Below are positions 10,361-20,868 of a stretch of DNA of 64,000 nucleotides, in pieces. Below the pieces are notes generated by a model. The model worked only from the letters and a program-made list of their open reading frames with translations. It searched no databases and was not told where the DNA came from. The DNA is taken from assembly GCA_963210315.1 (NCBI GenBank), contig OY723287.1:1488001-1552000 (forward strand). Direction: 5' to 3'. This stretch comes from Rhynchopus euleeides. Its lineage: Eukaryota > Euglenozoa > Diplonemea > Diplonemida > Diplonemidae. Each line of letters begins with the position of its first letter. Positions within the stretch are counted from its first letter, which is position 1. Made by a program: the position numbers and the translations under genes.

Positions 10361-11467
10361 TGCGCTTTCAAAGAATGTTTCAAGAAACACGCCTGTTTTG
10401 CACCACTTAGGAAGGCCAGGTGCTCTTGCTGATGCGGGGATGAATGCTGCTGACCCTTCTCCAGGGGGAGGGAGGGGCGGGGGTTACACAGGCTGTTTCC
10501 GAGGCAATCCTGTGTTGTGTTCCAAATCTGAAGGGGGGGGTGTGTGTTTGTCGATCGTGATGCAAAACTGTTGCGCCCTCTTGGGGCCAGGCCAACGAAA
10601 CAAACGAAGGAGAAGAGGAAGAGGTGGCGTTATTAGGCTATCGCCACAGTGCTGGCCAGAAGAATCTGAAACAGCACCGGCGAAAAATTGTTCAAAATTG
10701 TTCAAACACCCCCACGCTTGTCCCCCAACACTCGTCATGAGCCTTCGCAGTGTCATCCGCTCTTCGCTCGTTTTACTTTGAAAAATATTTATATTTGGCC
10801 CGTATCTCCTGGGCCAAGACCCGTTCATTTCTGCAACGTGTTGATAGCTTTCCCACACACGTCACGGATCCTGTGAATGAGGGAACTCAGTGGCGTGCGG
10901 ATGAGGACAACGTTCTTTTTTGCCGCTGCACAGACAAAACAAAAAGAAACGTGGCAAATCCCTTTCGCTGTTCTGCCGCGGCACATTCAATATCCGATCG
11001 GAGAGATGGTTGCACAAACACAAACATTGCCCCGCCCCCCTCTTGTCGAGGGTGGCGGCGGTAAAGTCTTGCAAAGCCAATTGGACACCCCTGGTGCTAG
11101 CCATACAGAACACTTAAGCCCGAGACAGAGGCAAAATAACGGACTCGCGGTTTGCGGGGTTCCCTCAGATGTTACCCAGAAACGTATGTTTGAGCAAATG
11201 GTGGCTCGAACGTTGGTGACGGTGCTCAGCAGGCACCCGCCTGGAAGTTCAGCAAACCACGCCCCCCCCCTCGCCCACCACCCCCCGCCCCCAGGCACAC
11301 CCCTCAGCGAAGCTTGTCTGTTTAACGCCCCCAGGCGCACTGCCCCCCCTCGCACATCCAAGGATACGTTGGACCCACCTTGATCTATTCCACACCGCGC
11401 CACACCACCACCCCACACAGGCGCACTGCCCTCTTCCCCCCCCCCCCCCCCCCCACTCCCCACCACC
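10361..11467. other. intergenic, no supported gene
   Basis: Follows the epimerase stop. It contains short G- and C-tracts, no recognisable repeat family, and ends in a C17-type tract immediately before the PPR start codon. Reading frames here are short and low-complexity. Confidence 0.5.
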
Positions 11468-13621
11468 ATGTGGGCCCACCGTGCCGCTCCAGCCCTTCAG
11501 AGAGCAGCCGCCCTTCTGGGCTCGGCAGGGTTCCGGGGGACACCTATCACCACCACCGCCTCCGCCCCCACACCGCAGCAGCGCCACTGCCACGCGGAAG
11601 CTGCATCGAAGGTTTGCCCGCCCCCCGCTGCTGATGCTGATGCCGATGCGCACCCCCCTCCCGACCCATCCGCTCCACACCACACGGCTGGGCAGAGGGC
11701 ACGCGTGGGCCCACATAGTGGAGCGCCCCGCCACCCCAATGGGGTGATGGGGTACAGAGGGACGGGGCCCAGAGCAAGCCTGGAGAACAACCGCATGAGG
11801 CAGGGGCGATCTGCGGGGGGGGATGGGAAGGCCGAACCACAGCCTCCGGCACCGCAGCCCCGCCGCGCTGCTGGGGGTGGGGGGGGCGGTGGCGGGCAGC
11901 CGCGCCCCCGCCACGGCCCGAGAGGCAACCTCGCAGCCCACCGCAGAGGGGGCGGCGCTGCGACCCACAGCAGGCGTGAGGCAGACCCAGGGGAGGGGAA
12001 CCCCCGTCAGCGGGGAGGCCCTGCTGATCCGAGGCGCAATGAAGGGGACCGCCGCAGCCGCAGCCACAGAGGGGCTTCTGGCCCTCACACAGGTGGTGGG
12101 CAGGGGGTGGCGGTGGTGGGAGAGGAGGATGCGTATTCCGAGCTCCTGGGAGGTCTGGCCGCGGCGCTGCGGGATCCCCCGGTGCCTCGCAGCGAGCCGC
12201 AGCGCCCGCCGCATGAGAAGGCCGTGCTGCTGTCAGGGGAGGATCTGGACTTCTTCCAAGAAGGGCTCAGCAAGATCCGGGAATCCTCCGGCAGGTGCGG
12301 TGGGTCGCCCCACCCCCTCCTCACCCCGGTGGCTGGGCGGGGGGCAGAGGATGCGCTGGCGGAATGGGTATTCAGCTCGGCAGATGAAATGCGCCAGGTG
12401 GAGAGGGAGAGCGATGCAGCGGTGGATGTGCTGTTCACCGAGTGGTCCGGGCTTGCGGGGGAGGAGCAGCGGCGCGCGTCGGATTTTCGGAAGACGCAGA
12501 CCCAGGCTAATCTTGACGTCGAGACGAGCGGGATGATCAAGGAAACCTTCCGGGAGGCCTTTGCAGGCAAGAGCGGGGGAGGGGCATCTCAACCCAAGGT
12601 TTCAACCGGGGAGGCTAGCCGGCGTGAGGGTATTGGGCACCTCCCTCGGTATCTCGTAGACCTGCAGAGGCAGGGGAGGGTGGTCGGTCGTGCCACCTAC
12701 GCCACCGCTATCGCCGCGTGCGTTCCCTCGCTGTCGCTCCACACTGCGCTGACACTGTGTGGGGATATGCGGCGTAGGAACATCGGCTTTTCCACGCAGA
12801 TTTACAACACGCTGTTTCTGATGATGTCGAAGCTGAACAGGCCGGAGGAGATGCTGAATCACTACCGCGATATGCGAGAGGAAGGCCACGCGCTGAACTG
12901 CGTGACCTACACCGCTCTGATCAGCTGCGTCGGGAAGTCCCGCCCCGGGGAGACCGAAAACATGTGGAAGGCAATGCTGGGGGACAACGTTGTGCCTGAT
13001 GCCCAGCTCATCCTGGCGTACATCCGATACAGCCCCACCGTTGCCGATGCAGAGAGGCGGTTCCGGACACTCGTCGCAGACTCGCCTAAATACAGCACAG
13101 ATAAGGGACTCCTCCTGAGATCCTACGGATCTCTCCTCAGTATCGCTGCAAGAGGGGGGTCTCGTGATAAGGCCGATGCGTTCTTCGCCTCGTTGATGAA
13201 ATCCGGGCTCACCCCAGAGGTGCAGCAGTGGACAGCTTACATGTCGGCATTCGCACAATCGGGTGATGTCACTCGTTGCATCGAGGTGTGGAAGCGCATG
13301 GTTTCCTTCGGGGTAAAACCCAGTGACATCACGGCATCGACACTTATCCGAGCCTGCGCGCACGCCGTGCCCCCAGATGTCGGTGTTGCGGAGGATACGT
13401 TCAACGCCCTGCCGAAACACCACGCCAACTCCAAAGGCGTCCTGACAGCTATGTTTCTTGTGTATGCGAATGCTGGCCAGGAAGAAGCAATCCAGTCGCT
13501 CTGGGGGAAGCCCGTCGTCCGCAACCTGCTCAACCAGTCGGTCTCCAGATATTATCTGAAGAAGGCGAAGGATGTGGCCCAGGCGCGCGACAGCGGGGCT
13601 GTGGCGTGGGGCCCGACATGA
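11468..13621 (+). CDS. pentatricopeptide repeat (PPR) protein, probably mitochondrial
   Basis: A 717-residue uninterrupted frame. Residues 1-48 are Ala/Arg/Thr-rich with almost no acidic residues, as in a mitochondrial presequence. Residues ~55-230 are Arg/Gly/Pro-rich and low-complexity. Residues ~250-390 are mixed charged helices. From about residue 400 come degenerate ~35-residue helical pairs typical of PPR repeats: TQIYNTLFLMMSKLNRPEEM, VTYTALISCVGKSRPGETEN, a unit ending MKSGLTPEVQQWTAYMSAFA, and a unit with MVSFGVKPSDITASTLIRAC. PPR proteins bind organellar RNA in a sequence-guided way and act in processing, editing or translation; the specific target cannot be inferred. The ATG is preceded by a long poly-C tract (about 11440-11457), likely part of a pyrimidine tract for 5' splicing. 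Confidence 0.85.
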   Translation: MWAHRAAPALQRAAALLGSAGFRGTPITTTASAPTPQQRHCHAEAASKVCPPPAADADADAHPPPDPSAPHHTAGQRARVGPHSGAPRHPNGVMGYRGTGPRASLENNRMRQGRSAGGDGKAEPQPPAPQPRRAAGGGGGGGGQPRPRHGPRGNLAAHRRGGGAATHSRREADPGEGNPRQRGGPADPRRNEGDRRSRSHRGASGPHTGGGQGVAVVGEEDAYSELLGGLAAALRDPPVPRSEPQRPPHEKAVLLSGEDLDFFQEGLSKIRESSGRCGGSPHPLLTPVAGRGAEDALAEWVFSSADEMRQVERESDAAVDVLFTEWSGLAGEEQRRASDFRKTQTQANLDVETSGMIKETFREAFAGKSGGGASQPKVSTGEASRREGIGHLPRYLVDLQRQGRVVGRATYATAIAACVPSLSLHTALTLCGDMRRRNIGFSTQIYNTLFLMMSKLNRPEEMLNHYRDMREEGHALNCVTYTALISCVGKSRPGETENMWKAMLGDNVVPDAQLILAYIRYSPTVADAERRFRTLVADSPKYSTDKGLLLRSYGSLLSIAARGGSRDKADAFFASLMKSGLTPEVQQWTAYMSAFAQSGDVTRCIEVWKRMVSFGVKPSDITASTLIRACAHAVPPDVGVAEDTFNALPKHHANSKGVLTAMFLVYANAGQEEAIQSLWGKPVVRNLLNQSVSRYYLKKAKDVAQARDSGAVAWGPT

Positions 13622-14234
13622 TTCTCATGGCACTCCCACGTGCCGCTCGATTTGGTTTGGTGTCTGCCCGCAATGTTGGCTGGAGCTTGAAGGGAAACAG
13701 CAACGCAGCGGGCACACTGTCAAAATCGCTTGGGGAGGGGGGGAGGGGGGGGGAGGGGTGAGGAAAGTCTGAAGTGCCTTCCTGGGTGTGGACCCCTTTT
13801 AAAAGAGTGCAAATAGAAAGAACCGCAGAACGGATCTCTGCGTATTGTGTTGCTGACGCAACCCTGTGTGGCAAGTCAGAAAGAAATGCCATCGCGGCGT
13901 ACGTAGAGAGAGGGGAGTGGGGTACGTATGGGGGTATGTGCATGTGGGGACTCCGTTTTCAGCGGGGGGTGCCCTGCTGCGTGGATCATCACCCACTCCC
14001 TGCCCATCGTTGTGCATGCGTGTATTGTGTGTGCGTTGACCACTTTTAGGGTGAGTTAGCCGTTAGCTGTTATCGCGCCAAATCCTAGCCCCCCCCCCCC
14101 CCCCCCACCACCACCACTGTGTGGTGTCTGCCCCAATGAAACGTCCGAGCAGTATCAAGCAAGGGGATGGGGAGGTGGTGGGGTGGGGGGGGGGGGGGGG
14201 ACGGACGAGCGGAACACAAACCTCCCCGCCCCCC
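13622..14234. other. intergenic, no supported gene
   Basis: Downstream of the PPR gene. It has a G-tract at 13735-13756, a C-tract at 14090-14106 and a G-tract at 14177-14201. No domain-bearing ORF. Confidence 0.5.
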
Positions 14235-14236
14235 TA

Positions 14237-14831
14237 GGGCAGTGCTTGCAGAATACGCGTATTCTTCGAAAAACCCAAAATCTGCATACGTGCATACGTA
14301 TGAATACGCATACGGCTCGAATACGCATACGGCTGGCAGGTCACCGGTGGAGGAGAGTGGGCCCGGTGCCTGTGCACGTCCTGTCGTACTGTGGGCTAGG
14401 TTCTCAGTGCGCAGTGGACCCACGTACGTTGTTTCGGCCCCTGGGTACCTTGGGTCGGGGAAAGCCCAGAAGTATGGGCCGGGCCCGACGGCCCATTTGG
14501 CTCCTGTACCAAGGTACTTGGTACATGTACCTGGGCCCAGATGGACCAAAATCTGATTTTCCCCCAACGGCCAAATCTGGCTCTCTGGGTGCGCATATGT
14601 CCCAAAAATGTGTTTCCGGGCATTTTTGGGCACAGTAGCGACGTTGTTCGTGTCAGAACAGCAGGAGGCACAGTGGACAGGCACCAAAGAGTGGCATGTG
14701 TGGGGGAAGCCCTGCCTGGCAGCGTACAGTGCAAAAGTATTAACAGACGTATGCAGGCGTTTTTTTGAAATCTGCATACGTGCATACGTATGAATACGCA
14801 TACGTATGCCCGTATTCGGCGAGCACTGCCC
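14237..14831. mobile_element. TA-flanked element B (GGGCAGTGCT ends)
   Basis: The left end GGGCAGTGCTTGCAGAATACG mirrors the right end CGTATTCGGCGAGCACTGCCC. TA lies on both sides (14235-14236 and 14832-14833). Subterminal arrays of palindromic words built on GCATACGTATGAATACGC occur near both ends. The interior is non-coding. The same terminal GGGCAGTG is found in element C (57768-58205). Confidence 0.75.
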
Positions 14832-14833
14832 TA

Positions 14834-15981
14834 GGGGGGGTCAAATGGGGGTGACAAACACGATTTTTCAAAAAACCGGCGCAGAGGCCCCAAAGCCCCC
14901 GTAAACCCTCCAAACCCCCCCAGATCGGTCCGGAAACCCATCGAACCCCACTTTTCCACCATTCCGGGCACCTCAGGTGCCCGAATTGGGGTGCCTAAAT
15001 TTTGTGCCACCGTTTGGTACCGTACAGTGCCACTGTGTGGGAGGTTGGAAAAGAAAATGCCCCAACACACCACATCTGAGGGTTGCAATGCATGTTGCTT
15101 GCCAACCACGTCATCCGGTGGGTGTCAGGCGCTATGTAGGTGGCATTAGCCAGGTCTTCGATGTGTTCTGGCTTGTATATGTACCTCCCTGCCTGCGGCA
15201 CAGGCACTGCCTTTGTCCCCCACACCAGCCACAGAGAGCGCATTGTCCTCGGTCCACGGTTGCTGATTCATTGTGATGCGTTGTATCCTCGAGTGAACGT
15301 CACACACTAGTGACACCACCACCCGCCATCCGAGAGCTGTATTGACTTTGCGCGCTTCCGTTGCATTCACCTCGCCACGCATATTGCACTGTTCAGTACC
15401 AGTGCTCTTGGGCCAGGCAAAGTAGACCGCAGCAACTACCAATTCTGGCACACTGGGTACCACGACAGCGCACTTCGTGTGTTCCCGGAATGTACAGCTC
15501 GTGTTGCAACAGTCGTTGTCAACACATCCCGGTTGTGGAGCACTGCTGCACAGGAATCACACGACCATCTGGACTTGTTCCGTACCTACAGGCAGCCTCA
15601 CGGTGCATGGTGGCAGGGAGGTACATATACAAGCCAGAACACATCGAAGACCTGGCTAATGCCACCTACATAGCGCCTGACACCCACCGGATGACGTGGT
15701 TGGCAAGCAACATGCATTGCAACCCTCAGATGTGGTGTGTTAGGGCATTTTCTTTTCCAACCTCCCACACAGTGGCACTGTACAGTACCAAACGGTGGCA
15801 CAAAATTTAGGCACCCCAATTCGGGCACCTGAGGTGCCCGGAATGGTGGAAAAGTGGGGTTCGATGGGTTTCCGGACCGATCTGGGGGGGTTTGGAGGGT
15901 TTACGGGGGCTTTGGGGCCTCTGCGCCGGTTTTTTGAAAAATTGTGTTTATCCACGTAAAAGGGGGGCATTTGACCCCCCC
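14834..15981. mobile_element. TA-flanked element A, copy 1, with ~360-bp inverted repeats
   Basis: A 1148-bp element starting GGGGGGGTCAAATG and ending in the reverse complement. TA lies at 14832-14833 (shared with element B) and 15982-15983. The terminal inverted repeats span about 14834-15193 and 15612-15981 and differ by only a few bases. A second copy of identical length is at 56618-57765. Each repeat encodes the same outward-reading peptide (minus-strand 14995-15243, plus-strand ending 15810) containing IAPDTHRMTWLASNMHCNP and ending KRWHKI; it is not recognised. The central ~420 bp is single-copy within the element. Confidence 0.8.
15361..15810 (+). CDS. unknown ORF in element A, copy 1
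   Basis: A 149-codon frame running from the element core into the right inverted repeat. The last ~65 codons, from AGRYIYKPEHIEDL to WHKI, are the plausible part: the same residues are encoded in mirror image by the left repeat and again in the second element copy. The N-terminal part is Cys-rich and may not be coding. It could be the C-terminal piece of an otherwise lost transposase. No family assigned. Confidence 0.25.
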   Translation: MHSPRHAYCTVQYQCSWARQSRPQQLPILAHWVPRQRTSCVPGMYSSCCNSRCQHIPVVEHCCTGITRPSGLVPYLQAASRCMVAGRYIYKPEHIEDLANATYIAPDTHRMTWLASNMHCNPQMWCVRAFSFPTSHTVALYSTKRWHKI

Positions 15982-16460
15982 TACCCCCCCCCCCCCCCCC
16001 CCACCGAGCTGCTCCCAAACAATCCCCCTCCCCCCCCCTCCCCCCCCCCCCTTTTTGTCTATTTTTGTTGCCTCCGCGCCTCCTCGGCGCATGGGTATTT
16101 TTTTTTAAGCACACTCGTGTGAGCGGAAAGCGCCCCACCACAGCTGCAACCAAACGTGCTCTATACACTAACCCCACCCTTCATCAGGCTCAGGGTGTGA
16201 TCAGTTCAGGGTTTTGTGTGTAGAAGCGTCAACGCAACAAACAAAGGAAATTCATCAGAGCGGTTGTAGCTGTGAAGTGATAGGGCGCTTTCTCCACCCG
16301 CTGCTTTCTCCCCAGGCACGTAGCTTGAAATCGGATTTTCAGATTTTGCTGGTTCTGCTGGTCTGGGGTATTTTCCGGCGCTTCGGCCATAATCTTGTCC
16401 TGACCGAACACCGGGTTCTCCGGAGCGCGTCCGGAGGCACGGAGTACACAGCGCCACAGT
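15982..16460. other. poly-C region, no gene
   Basis: C-tracts of 16 to 20 bases at 15984-16004 and 16026-16050 flank the insertion point of element A. The rest holds no supported feature. Confidence 0.5.
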
Positions 16461-16565
16461 GGGTCTTCGCTACGGTGCCGAAACGGTGTGTTCGTGCATT
16501 TCCTATGTATGCATAGGAAGAAATCGCCGAACTTTGACGAAAACTCGGCGGTAGCGAAGAACCCC
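16461..16565. mobile_element. miniature inverted-repeat element, type G (G2)
   Basis: A 105-bp element with ends GGGTCTTCGCTAC and GTAGCGAAGAACCCC. It is flanked by a perfect 5-bp direct repeat ACAGT (16456-16460 and 16566-16570). The family is also at 20869-20970, 58759-58866 and, split by an insertion, 34481-34520 plus 35822-35879. Confidence 0.7.
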
Positions 16566-16593
16566 ACAGTCGCATATTGACAAGCACAAGCCA

Positions 16594-16655
16594 CAGGGGG
16601 GTCTGGGGGGCGGAGCCCCCCAGCCGCCGGAGGCCACGGTAGTGAACATCTGTTC
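16594..16655 (-). repeat. dispersed repeat K, single unit
   Basis: Reverse-strand copy with the full GGGGGGCGGAGCCCCCC hairpin and GAACATCTGTTCC end. Confidence 0.75.
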
Positions 16656-16879
16656 CTTCCGGGCTGAACACGGTGTGGATCTCTCCGACATCAGGTCGGA
16701 ACCCAGTCCTGCGCGGGAAGCAGTCATCGGGAGCCGAAATCCTCGTGGTTCGGGCCTGCTGCAGGGTACATCTTCGGCCTGGTGTGAGGGAAAACCCCCC
16801 CACCAAAAAAATTCTGGGGTTTCCCGGACAGGGCTGTTCCTAACTGGGGGGCTTGTTCCCCACTTTCAGGATTCTGAAC

Positions 16880-17985
16880 TTTTTTTCTAAGAATTTTTGT
16901 AAGGGGAAAAAAAGTTTTTTTCTAAGAATTTTGTTAGGGGATTTTTTTTAAGGTTGTTTCGCAGAGGAAAAAACCTTTTCTAAGTTTTCCCCAGTCGACA
17001 GGGCGCGCACAAGGATGGAAGGGAAGTCTGTCCCACGTACCGTTCGCCTTGCTGGCCAACTGGAGAGCCAGACGTTCACTACCGTGGCCTCCGGCGGCTG
17101 GGGGGCTCCGCCCCCCAGACCCCCCTGTGGCGTACGTCTCGTACTCAAGTCCTTCGAATCCCATCAGGTCGGGGTCCAACCACTCCAGTCGCCTCTGAGG
17201 ACGCAGCCAACTCGCACAGAATCTGCACGCCCACACGAACAGATGTTCGCTACCGTGGCCTCCGGCGGCTGGGGGGCTCCGCCCCCCAGACCCCCCATGT
17301 AGCGTGTGCCCGTCCATCTATCTCACTTCCCTGGGTACAGTGCAGCGTAGGAGGTCAGCGCCGCATCCATGAAGCGCTTCTTCGAAGCCTGACTGACATC
17401 GGACAGGAGGTCGGGCTTCCCCACCTGGGAGGTACACTTGCCGCGTTCGCGACATGCGTGACACGCGACACGCTACCTGAAACGTGAGTGTGCCTTGCTA
17501 ACACGGGCATTTCAACGGTCTGCCGACGACCGTTCCCCAAACCAGTAAACCAGCAGTTTTGGAAAATCGGAGAGATCACCCTACTGCGCTGAATATGGTG
17601 CGCACCACTGCAAAAATCCCCGGGAGCTTTTGGGCTTTCAGACCTGAAGGGGCCAGCAGGGCCAGCGTCGGGGAGTGGCAGCTTTGTAACTGTCCTCCAG
17701 CTGCTGGCATGTCCAGCCCTGCGAGAGTGCCAAGGTGTATTGAGTCCCTGCGGAGCACAACCCCCGATGAGAACGAGTGCCAGATGATCCTCATTCATTT
17801 TCAGCTGTAACGCGCATGAGGGGCACTCTCTGCCGCAAGCATCTCTGGGCATCACTCGAGAGCTGTCAATGATGACGCGGAGAGAAATCAGAGAAAAAGT
17901 CCCGCCTGACGGGCACGCGCCTGGAAACTGTGGGGGGGCGAGCAAAAAATCCCTTGTAAAAATTCTTAGAAAAAACCTGGTTCCC
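16880..17985. repeat. imperfect inverted repeat around repeat-K dimer
   Basis: CTAAGAATTTTTGTAAGGGG near 16886 (with a second variant near 16924) is mirrored by CCCTTGTAAAAATTCTTAG near 17950. Further out, stretches related to GGGCTGTTCC and GTTCCCC recur in inverted order. This may be a ~1.1-kb transposable element with degenerate ends. The repeat-K dimer at 17070-17297 lies inside. The boundaries are uncertain. Confidence 0.35.
17070..17297 (+). repeat. dispersed repeat K, dimer
   Basis: Two units (17070-17127 and 17239-17297) about 169 bp apart. The spacer words AACCACTCCAGT and GCCAACTCGCACAGAATC recur in the other K dimers. Confidence 0.75.
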
Positions 17986-18095
17986 CGACCCAAAAAACCT
18001 GGAAAAAGGGCTCGTTCCCCGCCCAGGCCTGATAATTCCCGGATTTATACTTTCCCCCCCCCCCCCCCCCCCCCAGACCAGCAACATACGCAACT

Positions 18096-18113
18096 GCTGG
18101 TCTCGAGACCAGC
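18096..18113. repeat. 18-bp perfect palindrome upstream of a gene
   Basis: GCTGGTCTCGAGACCAGC lies 160 bp upstream of the start at 18273, just after a long C-tract (18053-18074). Its role is unknown. Confidence 0.5.
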
Positions 18114-18272
18114 TGGACCCCCCAAGCTACATGCCTGTTTCTCCCGCCAACCCCCCACCCCTCCTCCTGAGGGCCACACATCTGCGCACCTCCCAAGGGT
18201 GGCCTGTGTTTAGGCCGTGCATCCCTCTTGGGGATCGAGGGTGCATCGTTGCATCGATACACAACCGGCGCG

Positions 18273-18731
18273 ATGGTGGCGACGCTGCAGTGTCTGCTGG
18301 GGGTGTTGTTGATAGGTCCTGGGGTGTTGGCGGCTATCCCGCTTGCTGACTCTGCAGAGCATGCCCTTCAGTACGTCCGCGAAGACCTCCTCCGTCTGGA
18401 CCCAGAGTACACCGGGCTGTCATTGGAGAGGGATGCCGCAGCGGAGGCGCGCGTCACCCGGGCAGCAGAACCCGCGCCCGGGGCGGAGGAAGCTGCAGAG
18501 GAAGTCCACCTGCCCCTTCTCGCCCACGCCCCGGCGGGCCGCTCCTTCGCGCAGCCGCTCGTCTCCGACGGGGTGGAGCTGCTGTCTCCTGCCTTCATGA
18601 GGATCACAGCCGTCGTGCTGTACGGAGGGCTTGCCGGCGTGTCTTCCCCGGTGGGCATGGCGGTCAGCTATTTCCCCACCTTCCAGCAGGACCCTTGGGA
18701 GTGGGAGTGCACTGCGGAGGGGTGCGCCTAG
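18273..18731 (+). CDS. small secreted or membrane protein, unknown
   Basis: 152 residues from the ATG at 18273. It begins with a signal-peptide-like segment (MVATLQCLLGVLLIGPGVLA), followed by an acidic, Ala/Glu-rich helical stretch (residues ~22-85). A second hydrophobic segment covers residues ~110-130 (ITAVVLYGGLAGVSSPVGMA) and could span a membrane. The C-terminus is Trp/Cys-containing (WEWECTAEGCA). The start at 18273 is preferred over the in-frame ATG at 18228 because it puts the hydrophobic segment at the N-terminus. Intronless, upstream of and co-oriented with the next gene (gap ~350 bp). No family is recognised; topology is the only functional clue. Confidence 0.5.
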   Translation: MVATLQCLLGVLLIGPGVLAAIPLADSAEHALQYVREDLLRLDPEYTGLSLERDAAAEARVTRAAEPAPGAEEAAEEVHLPLLAHAPAGRSFAQPLVSDGVELLSPAFMRITAVVLYGGLAGVSSPVGMAVSYFPTFQQDPWEWECTAEGCA

Positions 18732-19085
18732 GGGGGGGGGGGGTGGGGTGGGGGGTGTAGATTTTATGGTTCCTGCAGCACGGATGGCGCACGAGCTGGG
18801 CTTGTCGCAGTAGCGCCCACCCCACCCCCACCCCACCCCCCTTGTCGCGTGCTCTGTTCCTGCGCTGCCCTTTGCCTCGCCGTAGCCCCAGGCCGGGGAA
18901 CATGGCACTGGCGATCGTGACCCCCCCACGCTCGGCTTGGCTCGGCCCCACCTTACATACACCACCCGGATTGCCCAAAGGAATCGCCCCACCCGCCTCC
19001 CCCCCCTTTCCCCCACGCACCCCCCCCCCCCCCCCAGCCTGTCCTGCCCTGCCACAGCTGACCCAGCACTCGCACAGCACCCGTG

Positions 19086-20147
19086 ATGGACAGCGTCGCC
19101 TTTGTCCTGGCGTCGAAGGCTGCAGTCAGCGACGCAGCTCGCGACCGTGCGCCCCTTCCCGTGGAGGTGGAGGTGGGCATCTCCCAGGGCACGTTAGCGC
19201 TGTATGAGGAGTTGGTCAGAGGGGAGGGTGCGGATGACTCGGAGCACACACGCTGCTCGCATGCTCTGATTGCCCTCGAGCTGGGGGCAGTCCGCTGCAG
19301 TTCGTTCCCCCCCACCGCGGAGGAGGTGCGGGAGACCTACGCGGCGCTGAAGGTGTGGCGCATGCCTGACCTCACCCACATGGCCAGGATCAACATCGAC
19401 TGCTCTGTCATGCTCAGCGTCAAAATGACCATCGGGATGATCAGCGACATCCGCAGCATGGCTGTCCGCCTGACACCACAGATCGAGGCCGCTGCAGCCC
19501 GCACCCCCAGGAGGGCGATCGACCTGGATGAACGCCTCGCTGCGCTCGGCTTCAGCAACATCCCCCACGAGATCAGGCCTGGCCCCGTCCTCCTCCGCGA
19601 GGTCCTGCTGGCCCTGGAGGACGGGCAGCACCCTGTTCTCCCTGCGCAACTGGCGAGTGGGAGGAGCCCGCTGGACAGGGTGCACGCTCTCAGGTACGCC
19701 GCTCCAACGCGGCACCGTGAGGTTGCCAGTGTGGATGTCTGGCTGGGGGAGCCCCAGATCCTGGGTGCAGCGGGGGCGGCGGCGGGCAACCGCCAGCATG
19801 TAGAGGGGGGCGGTGGTGCAGGGGTGGGTGGGAGGGTCGCGGGGATGCGGAGGATACTGCGTGCCCGGCACGCCGTGGCCCTGCTGGTGTGTGATGCCGT
19901 GCCGCCGGCGGATCACATGCGGGTGATGACCTCCGTGTTGTTCGACCTGGATGTCGCCCGGGGGGCCAGGGGTGGTGCCGGCGGGTCTGATGCGGCGCAG
20001 CAGAGGGCGCCGGGGCCGGAGGCCCCGGATGCCCCGGGGCCCCCGATGCAGCCGCGCAGCAGCCGCCACAACCCGTATCCGCAGGACAGGAACCCAGACC
20101 CGCTCCCGAGCAGTGGCAGGCCCGCTGGCAAAGGCAGGGGGTTGTAG
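19086..20147 (+). CDS. unknown 353-residue protein
   Basis: A single-exon frame from ATG 19086. Residues ~1-200 look like an alpha-helical globular domain with alternating hydrophobic and acidic residues (e.g. TLALYEELVRGEG, LTHMARINIDCSVMLSVKMT, PVLLREVLLALEDG). Residues ~225-240 are a Gly-rich hinge. A second compact block (residues ~245-290: HAVALLVCDAVPPADHMRVM) is followed by a Pro/Gly/Arg-rich tail of ~60 residues ending GKGRGL. No signal peptide or membrane segment. Upstream are a poly-C tract (19020-19034) and several CAGs in a pyrimidine-rich context (19035-19077), suitable as spliced-leader acceptors. Function not recognised. Confidence 0.6.
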   Translation: MDSVAFVLASKAAVSDAARDRAPLPVEVEVGISQGTLALYEELVRGEGADDSEHTRCSHALIALELGAVRCSSFPPTAEEVRETYAALKVWRMPDLTHMARINIDCSVMLSVKMTIGMISDIRSMAVRLTPQIEAAAARTPRRAIDLDERLAALGFSNIPHEIRPGPVLLREVLLALEDGQHPVLPAQLASGRSPLDRVHALRYAAPTRHREVASVDVWLGEPQILGAAGAAAGNRQHVEGGGGAGVGGRVAGMRRILRARHAVALLVCDAVPPADHMRVMTSVLFDLDVARGARGGAGGSDAAQQRAPGPEAPDAPGPPMQPRSSRHNPYPQDRNPDPLPSSGRPAGKGRGL

Positions 20148-20868
20148 GAAAAGGAGTGGGTGGAGGGGGTGGGGAGGTGAACCCCCTGGATGTGAATCAG
20201 TTCTTTCTTGGCAGAATTCGAAAAGGGTGAGAAGCTGTGTGGTGTGTGTGAGGCAGCACCAGAGCTCGGTCGGTGTAAAGTGTGACTCTATAAAGCTGAA
20301 AAAAAAGATTAACGCGGGTATGTTTTTCTCTGCATCGTTTTGCCTTCTCTCTGCCTGATCAGTGCATTCGTCTCCCCCTTCTTGCATAAATTAACCACAT
20401 TGCGCACGCCGGATCTCTTTTGTTTCTTTTGGAAAGCGTCGGTATCACCTGGTCGCGGGACCCTGCAAGCCCACAGACGGTAAACCTGCCGCACCCCACA
20501 CCCCCTCAGGGACCCATCGCATGCAAGACCCTCGCCCCCCACCTGAAGTCGGAAGGCGGGGGGCGGGGCGGCCCCACCACACCACACCACACCATACCAT
20601 GTCGTGATAGCCGGGGAGGGGGCGGGGGAGTACGGAGAGAGACAACCCGTTCGTTCCCGAACCGGTACATGTGTCTGCTTTCACAAGCAGACACAGACGG
20701 GGTGCAGGCGTGCGTGTGTGGTGGTGTGGAGGGTGGAGGAAGAGATATCGGGGGCCCCACCCGGTGGCCGTGTCGCTCTGGCCCTGGATGCGGGTTTCTT
20801 TTGACGGCATTTTTTTTACACAACCCTCGTCCTGATATGCCTGTCGTCGAGAGAGAGAGAGAGAGAGA

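Noticed and set aside
12602-13423. 273-codon minus-strand frame opposite the PPR gene, and 11249-12214 minus
   Set aside because: Shadows of the PPR coding strand or of low-complexity C-rich DNA; no motifs.
17355-17993. 212-codon minus-strand frame
   Set aside because: Lies within a probable inverted-repeat element; no recognisable motif or conserved copy.
19194-20387. 397-codon minus-strand frame opposite the 353-residue gene
   Set aside because: Rich in Arg/Pro/His/Gly without structure; the plus strand has better amphipathic patterning and fits the strand bias.
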